Counted from the stretch's first letter, positions 43,996 to 53,255 are shown. The stretch is 64,000 bases of DNA from Nocardia stercoris (GCF_003696265.1 NZ_RFFH01000005.1:1-64000); one strand, 5' to 3'. Notes: generated by a model not told the origin, from the letters alone. A program made the numbers and translations.

Positions 43996-44071
43996 GTGCC
44001 TGTAGCTCAACGGATAGAGCGCTCGCCTACGAAGCGAGAGACTGGAGGTTCGAATCCTCCCGGGCGCACCA
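43996..44071 (+). tRNA. tRNA-Arg(ACG)
   Basis: A complete cloverleaf can be folded. The acceptor GTGCCTG pairs with CGGGCGC (two G-U pairs); the D arm is GCTCAACGGATAGAGC; the anticodon stem CTCGC/GCGAG surrounds loop CTACGAA with anticodon ACG at 44029-44031; and the T arm is GGAGGTTCGAATCCTCC. Discriminator A is followed by an encoded CCA (44069-44071). It reads CGU-type arginine codons. No second copy of its 3' end is seen in the window, so no integrated element is defined here. Confidence 0.85.
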
Positions 44072-44157
44072 CATCGGACCGGCGGTCCTGCGATTGAGAT
44101 GCGCAGCACCGCAACGTATCTCCAGGCTGCGGTGCTGCGTCGTGCGCGGGACCCGGA

Positions 44158-44568
44158 TCAGAGCGGGATGCTCACCGGCGGGCAGTTGGAGCTCACCGTG
44201 CCGGTCAGCTGCTGCAGCAGCGGCGGGTTGTTCACGGTGATCTTCGTGGTCACCACGTTGGTCGAGGCGGCGGCCGTGATCACGTGCTCGCCCGCGGTCT
44301 GTGGGGCCCAGCCCGCGAACGCCTGCTGGAAGCCCGCGGAGGGGTTGACGTAGGCGAACTGAACGCCGTTGTCGGAGAACGTGACCGGGAATGCGGTGCC
44401 GACGAGGTCCACGTTCGCGAAGACGTTGTAACTGCAACCGACGATCGGGTTGGGGTTGGAGAACGAAATGCTCAGAATCTGCGCGTTCGCCGACGGTGCC
44501 ACCAGGGTCGCCGCGGCGGCCATCGCGCCGAACGCGGTGATGCCGAAGCCCGCCTTGGTCTTGCTCAT
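44158..44568 (-). CDS. Secreted Ig-like-fold protein
   Basis: The 136-residue protein has a Sec signal peptide (MSKTKAGFGITAFGAMAAAA, cleavage after ANA near residue 29) and a beta-rich mature part with two cysteines (VGCSYNVFANV and SSNCPPVSIPL) likely joined by a disulfide. The strand pattern (AYVNPSAGFQQAFAGWAPQT, VVTTKITVNNPP) is Ig-like. It is divergent from another secreted protein and stands beside the tRNA. The function is unknown. Confidence 0.75.
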   Translation of the reverse strand: MSKTKAGFGITAFGAMAAAATLVAPSANAQILSISFSNPNPIVGCSYNVFANVDLVGTAFPVTFSDNGVQFAYVNPSAGFQQAFAGWAPQTAGEHVITAAASTNVVTTKITVNNPPLLQQLTGTVSSNCPPVSIPL

Positions 44569-44836
44569 AATTGTGCCTCTCGTGATGCACCGTCCGGCGG
44601 CTCTGGGGCCGGACGGGAAATAGTGGTGCGGTCGAATGTCCGATCATTCTCCGACGATCCGACACATCGGTGTTCCACACTACTGGACGGTCAGGTTCGC
44701 GGTGTGGATTTCGACGATCCGGTTCCGCTCAGCGGGTGCCGAATGGATGGCGATTGCGATTCGGCGGAGGCGCACTTTATCTTTGCAGCCGGTCGATACC
44801 GCGGGTGTCGACCGGTGGCTTCGAAAGGCAAACGAA

Positions 44837-45862
44837 ATGCGCCCCAGCAATAAATTCTCCAAGACGATCGCGGCCACGGCCGGACTTGCGACGACCGCCG
44901 GTCTCGCGGTTGCCGCGGTGTGCGCGACACCTGCGTCGGCCGGAACCCAGGTGACGCCGGCCGGTGATTCGGTCACCGGCACCCTGGTCGGCAACCTGGT
45001 AGTGAACGTCGGTTCGTTCCAGGGCACCTGCACGATCTCCTCGGTGAGCGGGAAGATCCCGGCGTCCCCGTCGAACGTCAGCGACGGTGCGATCACCGTG
45101 CCGCTGGGCACACCCACGGTCTCGAACTGTTCGATCAACGCGCCGCTGGAGAACCTCACGGTGCAGGTCAGCGGCAACTGGGCGATCACCGGGCAGTACG
45201 GCTCGCCCATCAACGGATATCTGACGATTCCGCAGAACGGCGTGTACGCGTCGATCAGCGGGCTGGTCTCGTGCACCGGTAACGCGGCGCCGGCCGGGGC
45301 GGTCACCCTGCCGGGTATCTGGACCAACGGGACCGATTCGGTGAACAACCCGTCGAAGGTCTCGGTGGTCAACGGCACGGTTCCGGTCGCGGTTAGCGGC
45401 GGCGGCCTGTGCCCGGGTAACACCGGCTTCGCGTCCGTGTCGGCCACGTATGCCGTGAAGGACACCACCAACCCGTCGGCGCCGGTCGTCATCGGCCCCT
45501 ACGACTCCACGCCGACCACCACGACCACCCCCCCGAGCTGCACGACCACCACCACGGCTCCGCCGACCACCACCACGGTCCCGCCGACCACCACGACGGC
45601 TCCGACCACGACCGTCGTGCCGCCGACCACCACGACCAGCTCCGGTGGCGGGACGGGCAGTGCCGGTTCGCTGCCGTTCCTCGGCCCGTTGTTCGGCTCG
45701 CTCAGTGGCGGATCGGCCCCGGCCGCCGCCGGTCCCATGCTGACCGGGAGCTGCACCACGTCCACCACGACGGTGCCGACCACGACCGTGCCGCCGACCA
45801 CGACGACGATCCCGACCACCATCCAGACCTACCCGACTATGACGCGGGGTTCGCTGTCCTGA
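44837..45862 (+). CDS. Secreted protein with Thr/Pro-rich C-terminal region
   Basis: The 341-residue protein has a signal peptide (MRPSNKFSKTIAATAGLATT, cleavage after ASA near residue 36), a beta-rich domain of about 190 residues with paired cysteines (GTCTISSVS, SNCSINAP, SCTGNAAP, GGLCPGNTG), then Thr-Pro repeats (PPTTTT units) from residue 235 on, broken by a Gly/Ser linker. The repeats look like a wall-spanning or mannosylated stalk. The upstream in-frame extension lacks a start signal; the ATG at 44837 is right before the signal peptide. Divergent from a second secreted protein. Confidence 0.78.
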   Translation: MRPSNKFSKTIAATAGLATTAGLAVAAVCATPASAGTQVTPAGDSVTGTLVGNLVVNVGSFQGTCTISSVSGKIPASPSNVSDGAITVPLGTPTVSNCSINAPLENLTVQVSGNWAITGQYGSPINGYLTIPQNGVYASISGLVSCTGNAAPAGAVTLPGIWTNGTDSVNNPSKVSVVNGTVPVAVSGGGLCPGNTGFASVSATYAVKDTTNPSAPVVIGPYDSTPTTTTTPPSCTTTTTAPPTTTTVPPTTTTAPTTTVVPPTTTTSSGGGTGSAGSLPFLGPLFGSLSGGSAPAAAGPMLTGSCTTSTTTVPTTTVPPTTTTIPTTIQTYPTMTRGSLS

Positions 45863-45941
45863 GCTTGCTCGGTGAGATGTGCGTTGCGGTCCGTCAGCGC
45901 ACTCTCAGCAATCGGTGTGAACCACAGGCTCGCCGATCCGT

Positions 45942-45975
45942 GAAGGGGCCGTCGCAACGATGCGACGGCCCCTTC
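45942..45975 (+). terminator. Terminator after Thr/Pro-rich secreted protein
   Basis: GAAGGGGCCGTCGCA pairs with TGCGACGGCCCCTTC around ACGA, a perfect 15-bp stem followed by TTCTG, 80 bases after the stop. Confidence 0.85.
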
Positions 45976-46388
45976 TTCTGTGTTCGGACAGCCGGAAAAT
46001 TGAAATGAATTCCACCTCTGAAAGTGACACGGGTTCCACTTTCTCAACTCTCCGCCTTGGTGGAATCGGCATGCTGTACGCGTCGCCGAACGCGGCGCTG
46101 CTCGTTGCCGGGCAAGTCTCTGGACAATTGTCTGGATAAGTAATCGAGCGGCAGAACGGACTAAAGAGCAATCGGATCGCGGCGTAATTTGGGCGATTGT
46201 CCAGATAAACTTCCGGCAGGACTATTTCCGAAAGGGCGGCTTATCATTGACCGACCGGTCGCTCATTCTCATGTCGATGACGCAGGCGCCGAAGTGTGAA
46301 TTCCCACGGCGTACTGTCGAATCGGCCTCGAATGAGCGATCGGTGCACGCCGGCCGAGTCGGCGCGGCTGGTGGAAAAGCGGTGTCGG
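45976..46388. other. AT-richer intergenic region with a small dyad
   Basis: About 410 bases with no recognisable gene. It has lower GC than its surroundings. GACAATTGTC at 46123-46132 is a palindrome within CTGGACAATTGTCTGGATAA, and ATTGTCCAGATAA recurs in inverted order at 46196, so a regulatory site is possible. Confidence 0.35.
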
Positions 46389-47228
46389 TCAGAGCCGCGT
46401 CGCGGTACGCACCAGGTCGGCGACCGCCTTGGATCTGCTGTGCGGGGGCCAGGCGATGACAGTCGTGACCGCCGGCGCGTCCGGCACGGGCACGACGGCA
46501 TGATCGTCGCGAAGCTGGCTGCGCAGCGACTCCGGCACGACCGCGCAGGCGAGCCCCAGCGAAATCAGTTGGAGCAGTTGGGTCATGTCGCGCACCTGCG
46601 GGCCGGGCCCGTCCGGATAGCTGCCGTCCTGTCCGGGCCAGCGCGGCAGCGGCAGATCCGCCCGGTCGTTCACCTCGGCCAGCGACACCTGCGCCCGAGC
46701 AGCCAGCGGGTGACCCGCGGGCAGCACCACGACCTGCGGTTCGGTATGCAGATCCTCGGTGTCGAATCCGGCTGTCGTGTCGTAAGGCCGGTGCAGCAGG
46801 GCCACATCGGCACGTCCGTTGCGCAGCAGGCTTTCCGGCTCCCCGGGCCCGCACAGCATCACCTCGACGGCCGGCGCGCCCGGTTCCGCGGCGTAGGCAT
46901 CCAGCAGTTTCGACACCAGTTCCCTCGAGGCTCCCGCCTTGGTAGCCAACACCACACCGGGCCGGTCCGCGCCGGCGCGGCGGGTGCGGCGCTCGGCGGC
47001 CTCGACCGCGTCGAGCGCGTTGCGGGCCTCCCGCAGCAGCACCGACCCGGCCTCGGTCAGTGCGGTACCGCGAGTGGTGCGGTGCAGCAGGACGACCCCG
47101 AGCCGCCGCTCCAGCCGCTGGATGGCGCGCGACAGTGGCGGTTGCGCCATCGAGAGCCGCTGTGCCGCGCGCCCGAAGTGCAACTCCTCGGCGACGGCGA
47201 CGAAGTATCGCATCTCCCGCGTCTCCAC
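46389..47228 (-). CDS. LysR-family regulator
   Basis: The protein starts ETREMRYFVAVAEELHFGRA with helix-turn-helix AQRLSMAQPPLSRAIQRLER and RLGVVLLHRTTRGTALTEAG, then a periplasmic-binding-type effector domain (PGVVLATKAGASRELVSKLL). The chosen GTG at 47228 matches the usual family start (ETREMRYF); an ATG at 47255 would add nine residues. It is divergent from an SDR and quinone-oxidoreductase gene pair and probably controls it. Confidence 0.85.
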   Translation of the reverse strand: METREMRYFVAVAEELHFGRAAQRLSMAQPPLSRAIQRLERRLGVVLLHRTTRGTALTEAGSVLLREARNALDAVEAAERRTRRAGADRPGVVLATKAGASRELVSKLLDAYAAEPGAPAVEVMLCGPGEPESLLRNGRADVALLHRPYDTTAGFDTEDLHTEPQVVVLPAGHPLAARAQVSLAEVNDRADLPLPRWPGQDGSYPDGPGPQVRDMTQLLQLISLGLACAVVPESLRSQLRDDHAVVPVPDAPAVTTVIAWPPHSRSKAVADLVRTATRL

Positions 47229-47333
47229 CGGCTCATCGTATCCGGCGCTGAACATGAGCGATATCCGCGCGGTATCGCCGCCCACTCGGCTGGTCTTGGA
47301 CGCCGCACCTCGCCCAGCCGCAGGATCGGTGGT

Positions 47334-48059
47334 GTGAGTGAACAGACGATCGCGCTGGTGACCGGCGCGAACAAGGGAATCGGATACGAGATCGCCGCGG
47401 GCCTGGGCGCCCTCGGCTGGCGCATCGGTGTGGGCGCGCGGGATTCGCACCGCCGCGACGCCGCGGTGGCGAAGCTGCGCGCGGCCGGCACCGACGCGTT
47501 CGGTGTACCACTCGACGTGACCGACGACGAAAGCGTCGCTGCCGCAGCCGAATCGATCGCCGAACAGGCCGGCGGCCTCGACGTCCTGGTGAACAATGCC
47601 GCGATCACCGGTGATCTGCCCCAGACCCCTACCGCGCTCGATCCCGCGACCGTGCGAATCGTCGTGGAAACCAACGTGATCGGGGTCGTCCGGGTCACCA
47701 ACGCGATGCTGCCGATGCTGCGTGCCTCGGCCGCACCGCGAATCGTCAACATGTCCAGCAGCGTCGGCTCGCTCGCCCTGCAGACCACACCCGGCGTCGA
47801 TCTGGGCCCGGTGCCGGCCGCCTACTTGGCCTCGAAGACCTTCCTCAACGCCCTGACGATCCAATACGTCAAGGAACTGAGCGGCACCGGCATCCTGATC
47901 AACTCCGGCTGCCCCGGGTTCACCGCCACCGACCTCAACGGCTTCCGCGGCGACCGCACACCAGAGCAGGGCGCGGCCATCGCGATTCGCCTCGCGACGC
48001 TGCCCGGCGACGGGCCGACCGGCGGCTTCTTCGACGACGCCGGAGCGGTCCCGTGGTGA
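47334..48059 (+). CDS. Short-chain dehydrogenase/reductase
   Basis: The 241-residue SDR has the nucleotide motif LVTGANKGIGYEIAAGLG, NNAA in LDVLVNNAAITGDL, catalytic Ser in RIVNMSSSVGSL, and YLASK as YxxxK in VPAAYLASKTFLNALT. This is the classical SDR set for NAD(P)-dependent ketone reduction, close to carbonyl reductases. GTG at 47334 starts it. It is coupled to the next gene by overlap. Confidence 0.88.
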   Translation: MSEQTIALVTGANKGIGYEIAAGLGALGWRIGVGARDSHRRDAAVAKLRAAGTDAFGVPLDVTDDESVAAAAESIAEQAGGLDVLVNNAAITGDLPQTPTALDPATVRIVVETNVIGVVRVTNAMLPMLRASAAPRIVNMSSSVGSLALQTTPGVDLGPVPAAYLASKTFLNALTIQYVKELSGTGILINSGCPGFTATDLNGFRGDRTPEQGAAIAIRLATLPGDGPTGGFFDDAGAVPW

Positions 48060-48997
48060 CGGGAGCGGCCCGAACGACGAAGGCAGTCAGATACAACGAG
48101 TTCGGCGGAATCGACGTGTTGCGGGTCGACGAGGTCCCCCGCCCGGTGCCCGGAGCCGGACAGGTCCTCGTGCAGGTGCGGGCCGCGGGCATCAACCCCG
48201 GTGAGGCCGCCATCCGCACCGGCGCGATGGCCGAGATCTTTCCCTCGACCTTCCCGTCCGGGCAGGGCAGCGATCTCGCCGGGGTCGTCGCCGAGATCGG
48301 GCCCGGCGCAAGCCGATTCCGGGTGGGCGACGAGGTACTCGGGTTCTCCGAAAAGCGTTCCGCCCAGGCCGAATCGGTTCTGGTCGAAGCCGGCAACCTC
48401 ACACCCAAACCGAAGCAGGTCCCCTGGGAGGTGGCGGGCGGCCTCTACGTCGCGGGCGTGACGGCCTGGGGCGCAGTGCATTCCGTGCACCCCGGCCGCA
48501 GCGAGACGGTCGTGGTCGCCGCGGCCGCCGGCGGCGTCGGCTCGCTCGCCGTGCAGCTCGCGCGCCGCGCCGGAGCCACGGTCATCGGCCTGGCGAGCCG
48601 ACCTAACCACGAATGGTTGCGCCGCCACGGCGTGATCCCGGTCGCCTACGGAGACGGTGTCGCCGACCGGATCGAGGCCGCCGCACCGGACGGCGTCGAT
48701 GCCTTCATCGACGCCCACGGCGGCGGGTACGTCGAACTGGCCCTCGCCCTCGGTGTCGCGGTCGAACGGATCGACACCATCGCCGATTTCGCCGCCGCCG
48801 CGAAATACGGAGTCAGGACCGAACCGGGTGCCGACGCCAGGCCCGGTGCGGAGGTGCTCGCCGAGCTGGCCGCCCTGATCGCCGCGGGAGAACTCGAGGT
48901 CCCGATCGCGAACATCTACCCGTTGGCGCGGGTCCGCCAGGCCTACACCGAACTCGAACGCCGACACACCCGCGGCAAGATCGTGCTCGTGCCCTGA
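48053..48997 (+). CDS. Zinc-independent quinone oxidoreductase (MDR family)
   Basis: The 314-residue enzyme has GEAAIRTGAMAEIFPSTFPS and GQGSDLAGVVAEIGPGASRF (MDR catalytic domain) and VVVAAAAGGVGSLAVQLARR (NADPH motif). It lacks the structural zinc cysteines, so it belongs to the quinone-oxidoreductase/enone reductase side of the MDR family. Its start (GTG at 48053 or 48056) overlaps the SDR end, so both are probably controlled by the divergent LysR protein. Confidence 0.88.
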   Translation: MVTGAARTTKAVRYNEFGGIDVLRVDEVPRPVPGAGQVLVQVRAAGINPGEAAIRTGAMAEIFPSTFPSGQGSDLAGVVAEIGPGASRFRVGDEVLGFSEKRSAQAESVLVEAGNLTPKPKQVPWEVAGGLYVAGVTAWGAVHSVHPGRSETVVVAAAAGGVGSLAVQLARRAGATVIGLASRPNHEWLRRHGVIPVAYGDGVADRIEAAAPDGVDAFIDAHGGGYVELALALGVAVERIDTIADFAAAAKYGVRTEPGADARPGAEVLAELAALIAAGELEVPIANIYPLARVRQAYTELERRHTRGKIVLVP

Positions 48998-49007
48998 CCG
49001 GCGCGGC

Positions 49008-50357
49008 TCAACCCCAGAAGGTCGGGTGCAGTCCCCACTCGTTGAACTCCTCCACGACCAGCTTCTCGAGCGACTCCCGCGTCGGGAACCGGTCGGGGTC
49101 GAGGCCGGCGATCTGCATGATCATGGTCTCGCCGTCGTTCCCGCACAGGCACATCAGGCCCGCCTCCCAGCGGCGGTAGTTGTCCGGGTCGGTGGCCGCC
49201 ATGCGCAGGCCGAAGGCCACCTTGGCGCGCTTGCCCTGGATCCCGGCCACGACCTGGGGCAGGTTGCCGAGGTTGGAGCACAACAACTCGGGGGACTTGG
49301 TCGACTTGGCGGCGATCGGCACCAGGAACTGCGGCGCCATCTGGGTGATCGCGCCCAGATACGCCGCGGCGGGCTTGTTCTCGACGTCGGACTCGCTGAG
49401 CGATGCCTTGAGCGCCCGGCGGATCTCGCCGAGGTCGGTCTTCGTGCCCTCCCGGTAGGTAACCCAGATCGCCTTGCTGCTCAAGGCATTTCCGCGCGGA
49501 TCCTCCATGTCGACCCGGGTGGAGTGCGGAACGACCACACACACCTCGTCACCGTCGCTGACGCGGCCGATGCGGCCGTACAGTCCGACCAGCACCCCGA
49601 TGTAGAGGGCGTTGACCGTGCCGCCGCGCTCGGCGGCCACCCGATTCCATTCCGCCATCGAGATCTCGGCCATGGTCACCGAGGGGATCCAGCGGTTTCC
49701 GAGCGGGAGTCGTGGCAGCTCCGGGCGCGGGTTGCGCGGCCGGAGCTTCACCTTGCGGGCGCCCCACGCCTGCCGCATGCCGCGGCCCGCCTCCTTCAGC
49801 TGTCCGCGGGCGTCGGCCAGATGGGCCCGGCGGCGGCGTTGGGCCGGGGTGGTGCCGACGAGCCGGCCCGCGCTCTCGGTCCGGGAGGGCGGCGCGTCGC
49901 TGTCCATGCGGGCGACGGTGTCGCCGACCGCGAGGATGCCGCCCAGCCCGTCGAGGACCACGTGCGACACCACATAGCTGATGATCTGGCCGCCCGCGGC
50001 GGTCGGTGACACCGACAGGCGGTAGACGGAACCCTCGTAGGGGTCCAGGTCGACCTCGCCCTTCTCCCAGATCCAGTCCAGGTAGCCGTTCTCGGGCACC
50101 GGCCGGTCGTCGAAGTCGACGGGGTGCGTGCGCAGCGGGGTGTCCCACCAGTCCCGCGCGAACGGAATCCTGGTTCTACGGACCCGGCGTGACCCGAAGC
50201 CCGCGGCCAAGTGCTCGTTGACCCGGATCCAGGTCTCCTTCGGCAGCGGTTCGTCGAAGACCCACACACCCTGGGGTGTCATCAAGTTCGGCAGGATCGA
50301 ATGGGTTTTGAGCTGCAGGTCGTCTTCAGGTGTCAGCCGGTTCATCGGATCGTTCAC
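49008..50357 (-). CDS. Condensation-fold acyltransferase (WES/PapA-like)
   Basis: The 449-residue protein has the two-domain CAT/condensation fold seen in WES/DGAT, PapA5 and Streptomyces acyltransferases. The catalytic motif reads VVSHVVLDGLGGILAVGDTV near residue 120 (SHxxxDG in place of HHxxxDG). A second core region carries CVVVPHSTRVDMEDPRGNAL, and CSNLGNLPQVVAGIQGKRAK matches the DFGWG-like loop. It probably transfers acyl chains to an alcohol in lipid assembly. It stands alone on its strand. Confidence 0.7.
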   Translation of the reverse strand: MNDPMNRLTPEDDLQLKTHSILPNLMTPQGVWVFDEPLPKETWIRVNEHLAAGFGSRRVRRTRIPFARDWWDTPLRTHPVDFDDRPVPENGYLDWIWEKGEVDLDPYEGSVYRLSVSPTAAGGQIISYVVSHVVLDGLGGILAVGDTVARMDSDAPPSRTESAGRLVGTTPAQRRRRAHLADARGQLKEAGRGMRQAWGARKVKLRPRNPRPELPRLPLGNRWIPSVTMAEISMAEWNRVAAERGGTVNALYIGVLVGLYGRIGRVSDGDEVCVVVPHSTRVDMEDPRGNALSSKAIWVTYREGTKTDLGEIRRALKASLSESDVENKPAAAYLGAITQMAPQFLVPIAAKSTKSPELLCSNLGNLPQVVAGIQGKRAKVAFGLRMAATDPDNYRRWEAGLMCLCGNDGETMIMQIAGLDPDRFPTRESLEKLVVEEFNEWGLHPTFWG

Positions 50358-50701
50358 GAACTAAAAACTCCAGACGGTCGGTTTGTTGGGCCGGAGTCGC
50401 CATACTATGGCCCCTTCTGTCCCTCCGACCTGCGTTTGCGGGTGCTTATAGACTTCCGTCCAACTATGCTGCCGCGCTGCCGTGGTCGCGGACCTTCCTT
50501 CTCCACGGTGTGCGGCGGCGGTGTGAGCGGGACGCCGGATAACGATGATCCCCCCGATCGGGGACCGGATGTGTCCGATTCGGCGAACCGGCCGCGCACC
50601 GAAGGTGATCGTGGTCACCGTAATTCCACTGGTGGTGGGTCGGCAGCGGCGCTCGCCGGCCGGCGCCAGCATGATGGAGGAATGGCCGAGCGGGTGAGCG
50701 C
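50358..50701. other. Divergent intergenic region
   Basis: About 340 bases between two divergently transcribed genes; no convincing gene inside. They should contain the promoters of both. Confidence 0.4.
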
Positions 50702-51397
50702 ATGCGCGTAATTCTGATACTGACCGTGGTGGCGGCGATCGCGCTGATCGTCGGTGACCGGGCCGGGGTCGTGCTCGCGCAGAACGAGATCGGTCGCGAG
50801 ACCGCGGCGCAGTACAACCTCCCGCGGCAGCCGGGAGTCGCGGTCGGGGGGTTCCCGTTCCTCACCCAGGCGGTCGACGGCACCTATCACGACGTCGACA
50901 TCACCGTCGGGGACTGGAGTGGCAAGCAGATCACCGTCCACGATCTGAACGTGAAGCTGAGCGACATCTCCGCCCCGCTCGGCGACATGCTGCAGCATCG
51001 CACCTCGAACATCGTGGCGCGGACCGCCACCGCGACGGCCCTGGTTCCCTACGACACCGTCAAGAGCTTCGCGCCCGCCGGCGTGGAGTCCGTGTCGTCC
51101 GGTCCGGACGGGTTGCACGTCGCCGGAACGTTCCCGGTGGAGGGATTCCAGGTGCCCGCCACGGTTGTCGTCACCGTCGCCCCGAGTGATCAGGGGATCG
51201 AGGTCACCCCGGTCTCGGCCCGGGCCGCCGCGGGCGGGCCGACCATCTCGCTGGCCTGGCTGCGGCGGACCCTCACCTTCGCCGTTCCGCTGCAGCAGCT
51301 CCCACTGGGTACGCGGCTGACCGCGATCCAGCCCGGTCCCGACGGACTCCAGGTCACCGCCGTCGCACACGACGTCCGGTTGTTCGACAAACAGTGA
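50702..51397 (+). CDS. LmeA-family (DUF2993) lipid-binding protein
   Basis: The 231-residue protein has an N-terminal membrane anchor or signal (MRVILILTVVAAIALIVGDR) and the DUF2993 core with LPRQPGVAVGGFPFLTQAVD near residue 42, GTYHDVDITVGDW, and IVARTATATALVPYDTVKSF. Mycobacterial LmeA binds phospholipids in the envelope and supports mannan elongation of lipomannan. A role in cell-envelope glycolipid maturation is inferred. It appears single. Confidence 0.8.
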   Translation: MRVILILTVVAAIALIVGDRAGVVLAQNEIGRETAAQYNLPRQPGVAVGGFPFLTQAVDGTYHDVDITVGDWSGKQITVHDLNVKLSDISAPLGDMLQHRTSNIVARTATATALVPYDTVKSFAPAGVESVSSGPDGLHVAGTFPVEGFQVPATVVVTVAPSDQGIEVTPVSARAAAGGPTISLAWLRRTLTFAVPLQQLPLGTRLTAIQPGPDGLQVTAVAHDVRLFDKQ

Positions 51398-51547
51398 GTC
51401 CGGGTCACCACACGGCTGGGCGTCCGCCGAGGTGGCGCGAACCCGGCCGAACCGGCCGGAATTGCCGGAATTCCTTGTGGCGCATCGCCTCTGCCCGTCG
51501 CGGGCCGGGGTATAGCATGCACTGATCGTCGACGAAAGGTCCAGAAC

Positions 51548-51964
51548 ATGCATCCCTTCCGGGCGGCCGTGGAGGCCCGTGACCTCGGTGCCGTCGAGGC
51601 GTTGCTGGCCGACAATGTCGTGTTCACCAGCCCGGTCGCCTTCAAGCCGTATCCCGGCAGGGCGATCACCGCCGCCATCCTGAGCGCGGTGATCGAGGAG
51701 TTCGAGGACTTCCGCTACGTCCGCGAGATCGCCGACGCGAGCGGCCACGACCACGCGCTCGTCTTCGAGGCCGTCGTGGACGGGAAGAAGATCACCGGAT
51801 GCGACTTCCTGCACGTCGACGAGCAGGGTCTGATCGACGACCTCATGGTCATGGTCCGGCCGCTGTCGGCCGCGCAGGCGCTGTCGGACCGGATGGGGGA
51901 GCGGTTCGAGAGCATCCAGCAGGACGCGGTCGCGCGGGCGCAGCGCCTGGCGACCGGATCCTGA
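51548..51964 (+). CDS. NTF2/SnoaL-fold protein
   Basis: The 138-residue protein has the cone-shaped NTF2-like pattern: MHPFRAAVEARDLGAVEALL, DNVVFTSPVAFKPYPGRAIT, and GCDFLHVDEQGLIDDLMVMV. Members bind or isomerise small hydrophobic ligands. The start is supported by GAAAGG upstream. It appears to stand alone. Confidence 0.8.
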   Translation: MHPFRAAVEARDLGAVEALLADNVVFTSPVAFKPYPGRAITAAILSAVIEEFEDFRYVREIADASGHDHALVFEAVVDGKKITGCDFLHVDEQGLIDDLMVMVRPLSAAQALSDRMGERFESIQQDAVARAQRLATGS

Positions 51965-51988
51965 CCAGCTGACGCCCGCGCTACCGGG

Positions 51989-52495
51989 TCAGAGTGCGGC
52001 GGCGAACGCCGCGTAGGCCTGTGGACCGAACAGAACGAACCGGACTTCGCGCACCGCGGTGTCGGTGGCCCGGACCGTCTCGACCGCGATGCGGGCGCCG
52101 TCGTCCATCGGCCAGCCGTAGATGCCGGTGGAGACCGCCGGGAACGCCACCGTTTGCGCACCCAATTCGTCTGCCACGCGCAGTGATTCGCGATAGCAGG
52201 AGGCCAGCAGTGCCGACCGGTCGTCGGTCGCGGACCAGACCGGCCCGACCGTGTGGATCACCCAGCGGGCGGGAAGATTTCCGGCGGTCGTGGCGACGGC
52301 TTGCCCGGTAGCGAGCCCCTTCCCGTAGTGCCCGGCGCGCAGGTCGCGGCAGGCCGACAGGATCGCCGGGCCGCCCTTGCGATGGATGGCGCCGTCGACG
52401 CCCCCGCCGCCGAGCAGCGACGAATTCGCCGCGTTCACCACGGCATCGACGGCCTGTTCGGTGATATCACCCTGGATCAGCACGATCTCGGTCAT
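51989..52495 (-). CDS. Macro-domain ADP-ribosyl hydrolase (YmdB-like)
   Basis: The 168-residue protein is one macro domain: IVLIQGDITEQAVDAVVNAA, NSSLLGGGGVDGAIHRKGGP with the ADP-ribose-binding loop, and FPAVSTGIYGWPMDDGARIA. This is the O-acetyl-ADP-ribose deacetylase/YmdB group. It removes ADP-ribose or hydrolyses O-acetyl-ADP-ribose. It overlaps the upstream TetR gene by about 30 bases, implying translational coupling. Confidence 0.92.
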   Translation of the reverse strand: MTEIVLIQGDITEQAVDAVVNAANSSLLGGGGVDGAIHRKGGPAILSACRDLRAGHYGKGLATGQAVATTAGNLPARWVIHTVGPVWSATDDRSALLASCYRESLRVADELGAQTVAFPAVSTGIYGWPMDDGARIAVETVRATDTAVREVRFVLFGPQAYAAFAAAL

Positions 52496-53138
52496 GGCGG
52501 TCATCCTGCCGCCGCAACGGTCGGGGTGAAACCGAATTTCGACCGGCGTGTCCCGGTGCGAGGAGCGCCGGCGCGACCCACGTCCGCAGGTAGGCGCGCA
52601 GATCCTCGCCCCGGCGCGGTGGGCGGCCCGGGTCGATCACGAAGGACTGGACGATCCGCAGCATGTGCTCGGTCAGTTCGTCGGGGTCGATACCGGCGGC
52701 CGCCCAGTCGACGGCGTACCGGTGCAGCATGGTGCGGCCGAAGGCGAGCGCGGTGTCGGAGGTGACACCCGCGGAGAAGGCACTGGCCCGTCCGGGCGTG
52801 AGCAGTAGGTTCAGGTACTTCTCGTGCGGCAGCCGTTCGAGGGTGTAGGCGATACCTTCCACGACGGCGGTGGCCGGGTCGCGGATCTCGCGCAGATGCT
52901 CGGCCAGCACGTCGAGGAAATGCCCGGTCTGGGCGACGGCGGTCGCGGTGAGCAGGGCCTCGACGCTGGGGAAATACCGGTACACCGTCTGGCGGGTGAC
53001 GCCGAGATCGCGCGCGACCTCGGCGACGCTGAACTCGGTTCCGGATCGGTCGATGGCCCGGCGCGCGGCGGCCACGATGCGGTCGACGGCTTCGGCGTCG
53101 TCGGCGGGGACCGACCCCGACCAGCCATGGGTGCGCAC
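52467..53138 (-). CDS. TetR-family regulator
   Basis: The 223-residue protein has a TetR helix-turn-helix (FSVAEVARDLGVTRQTVYRY, FPSVEALLTATAVA) and a helical ligand domain. The GTG at 53138 with AAAGGGGC upstream is preferred. The C-terminal end is a highly charged tail (RRQDDRHDRDRADPG) that overlaps the macro-domain gene. It is divergent from a DDN-type nitroreductase gene and may control both that gene and the macro-domain gene. Confidence 0.85.
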   Translation of the reverse strand: MRTHGWSGSVPADDAEAVDRIVAAARRAIDRSGTEFSVAEVARDLGVTRQTVYRYFPSVEALLTATAVAQTGHFLDVLAEHLREIRDPATAVVEGIAYTLERLPHEKYLNLLLTPGRASAFSAGVTSDTALAFGRTMLHRYAVDWAAAGIDPDELTEHMLRIVQSFVIDPGRPPRRGEDLRAYLRTWVAPALLAPGHAGRNSVSPRPLRRQDDRHDRDRADPG

Positions 53139-53255
53139 GCTTGCCCCTTTCCGGCTCGACACTGCTGCTCTTGACCATACACTGGGGCGTAGATGTATGC
53201 TCGCCGAGCGAATCGGGAGCACCCCGCACCCGGGACCGTCGCAGTGAGGAACGCC

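Noticed and set aside
43996..44071. tRNA as the proven attachment site of an integrated element
   Set aside because: No second copy of the tRNA 3' end and no integrase are present in the window.
45500..45862. PPTTTT repeats as a DNA tandem repeat element
   Set aside because: They are codon-level repeats within a continuous secreted protein and have no element-like ends.
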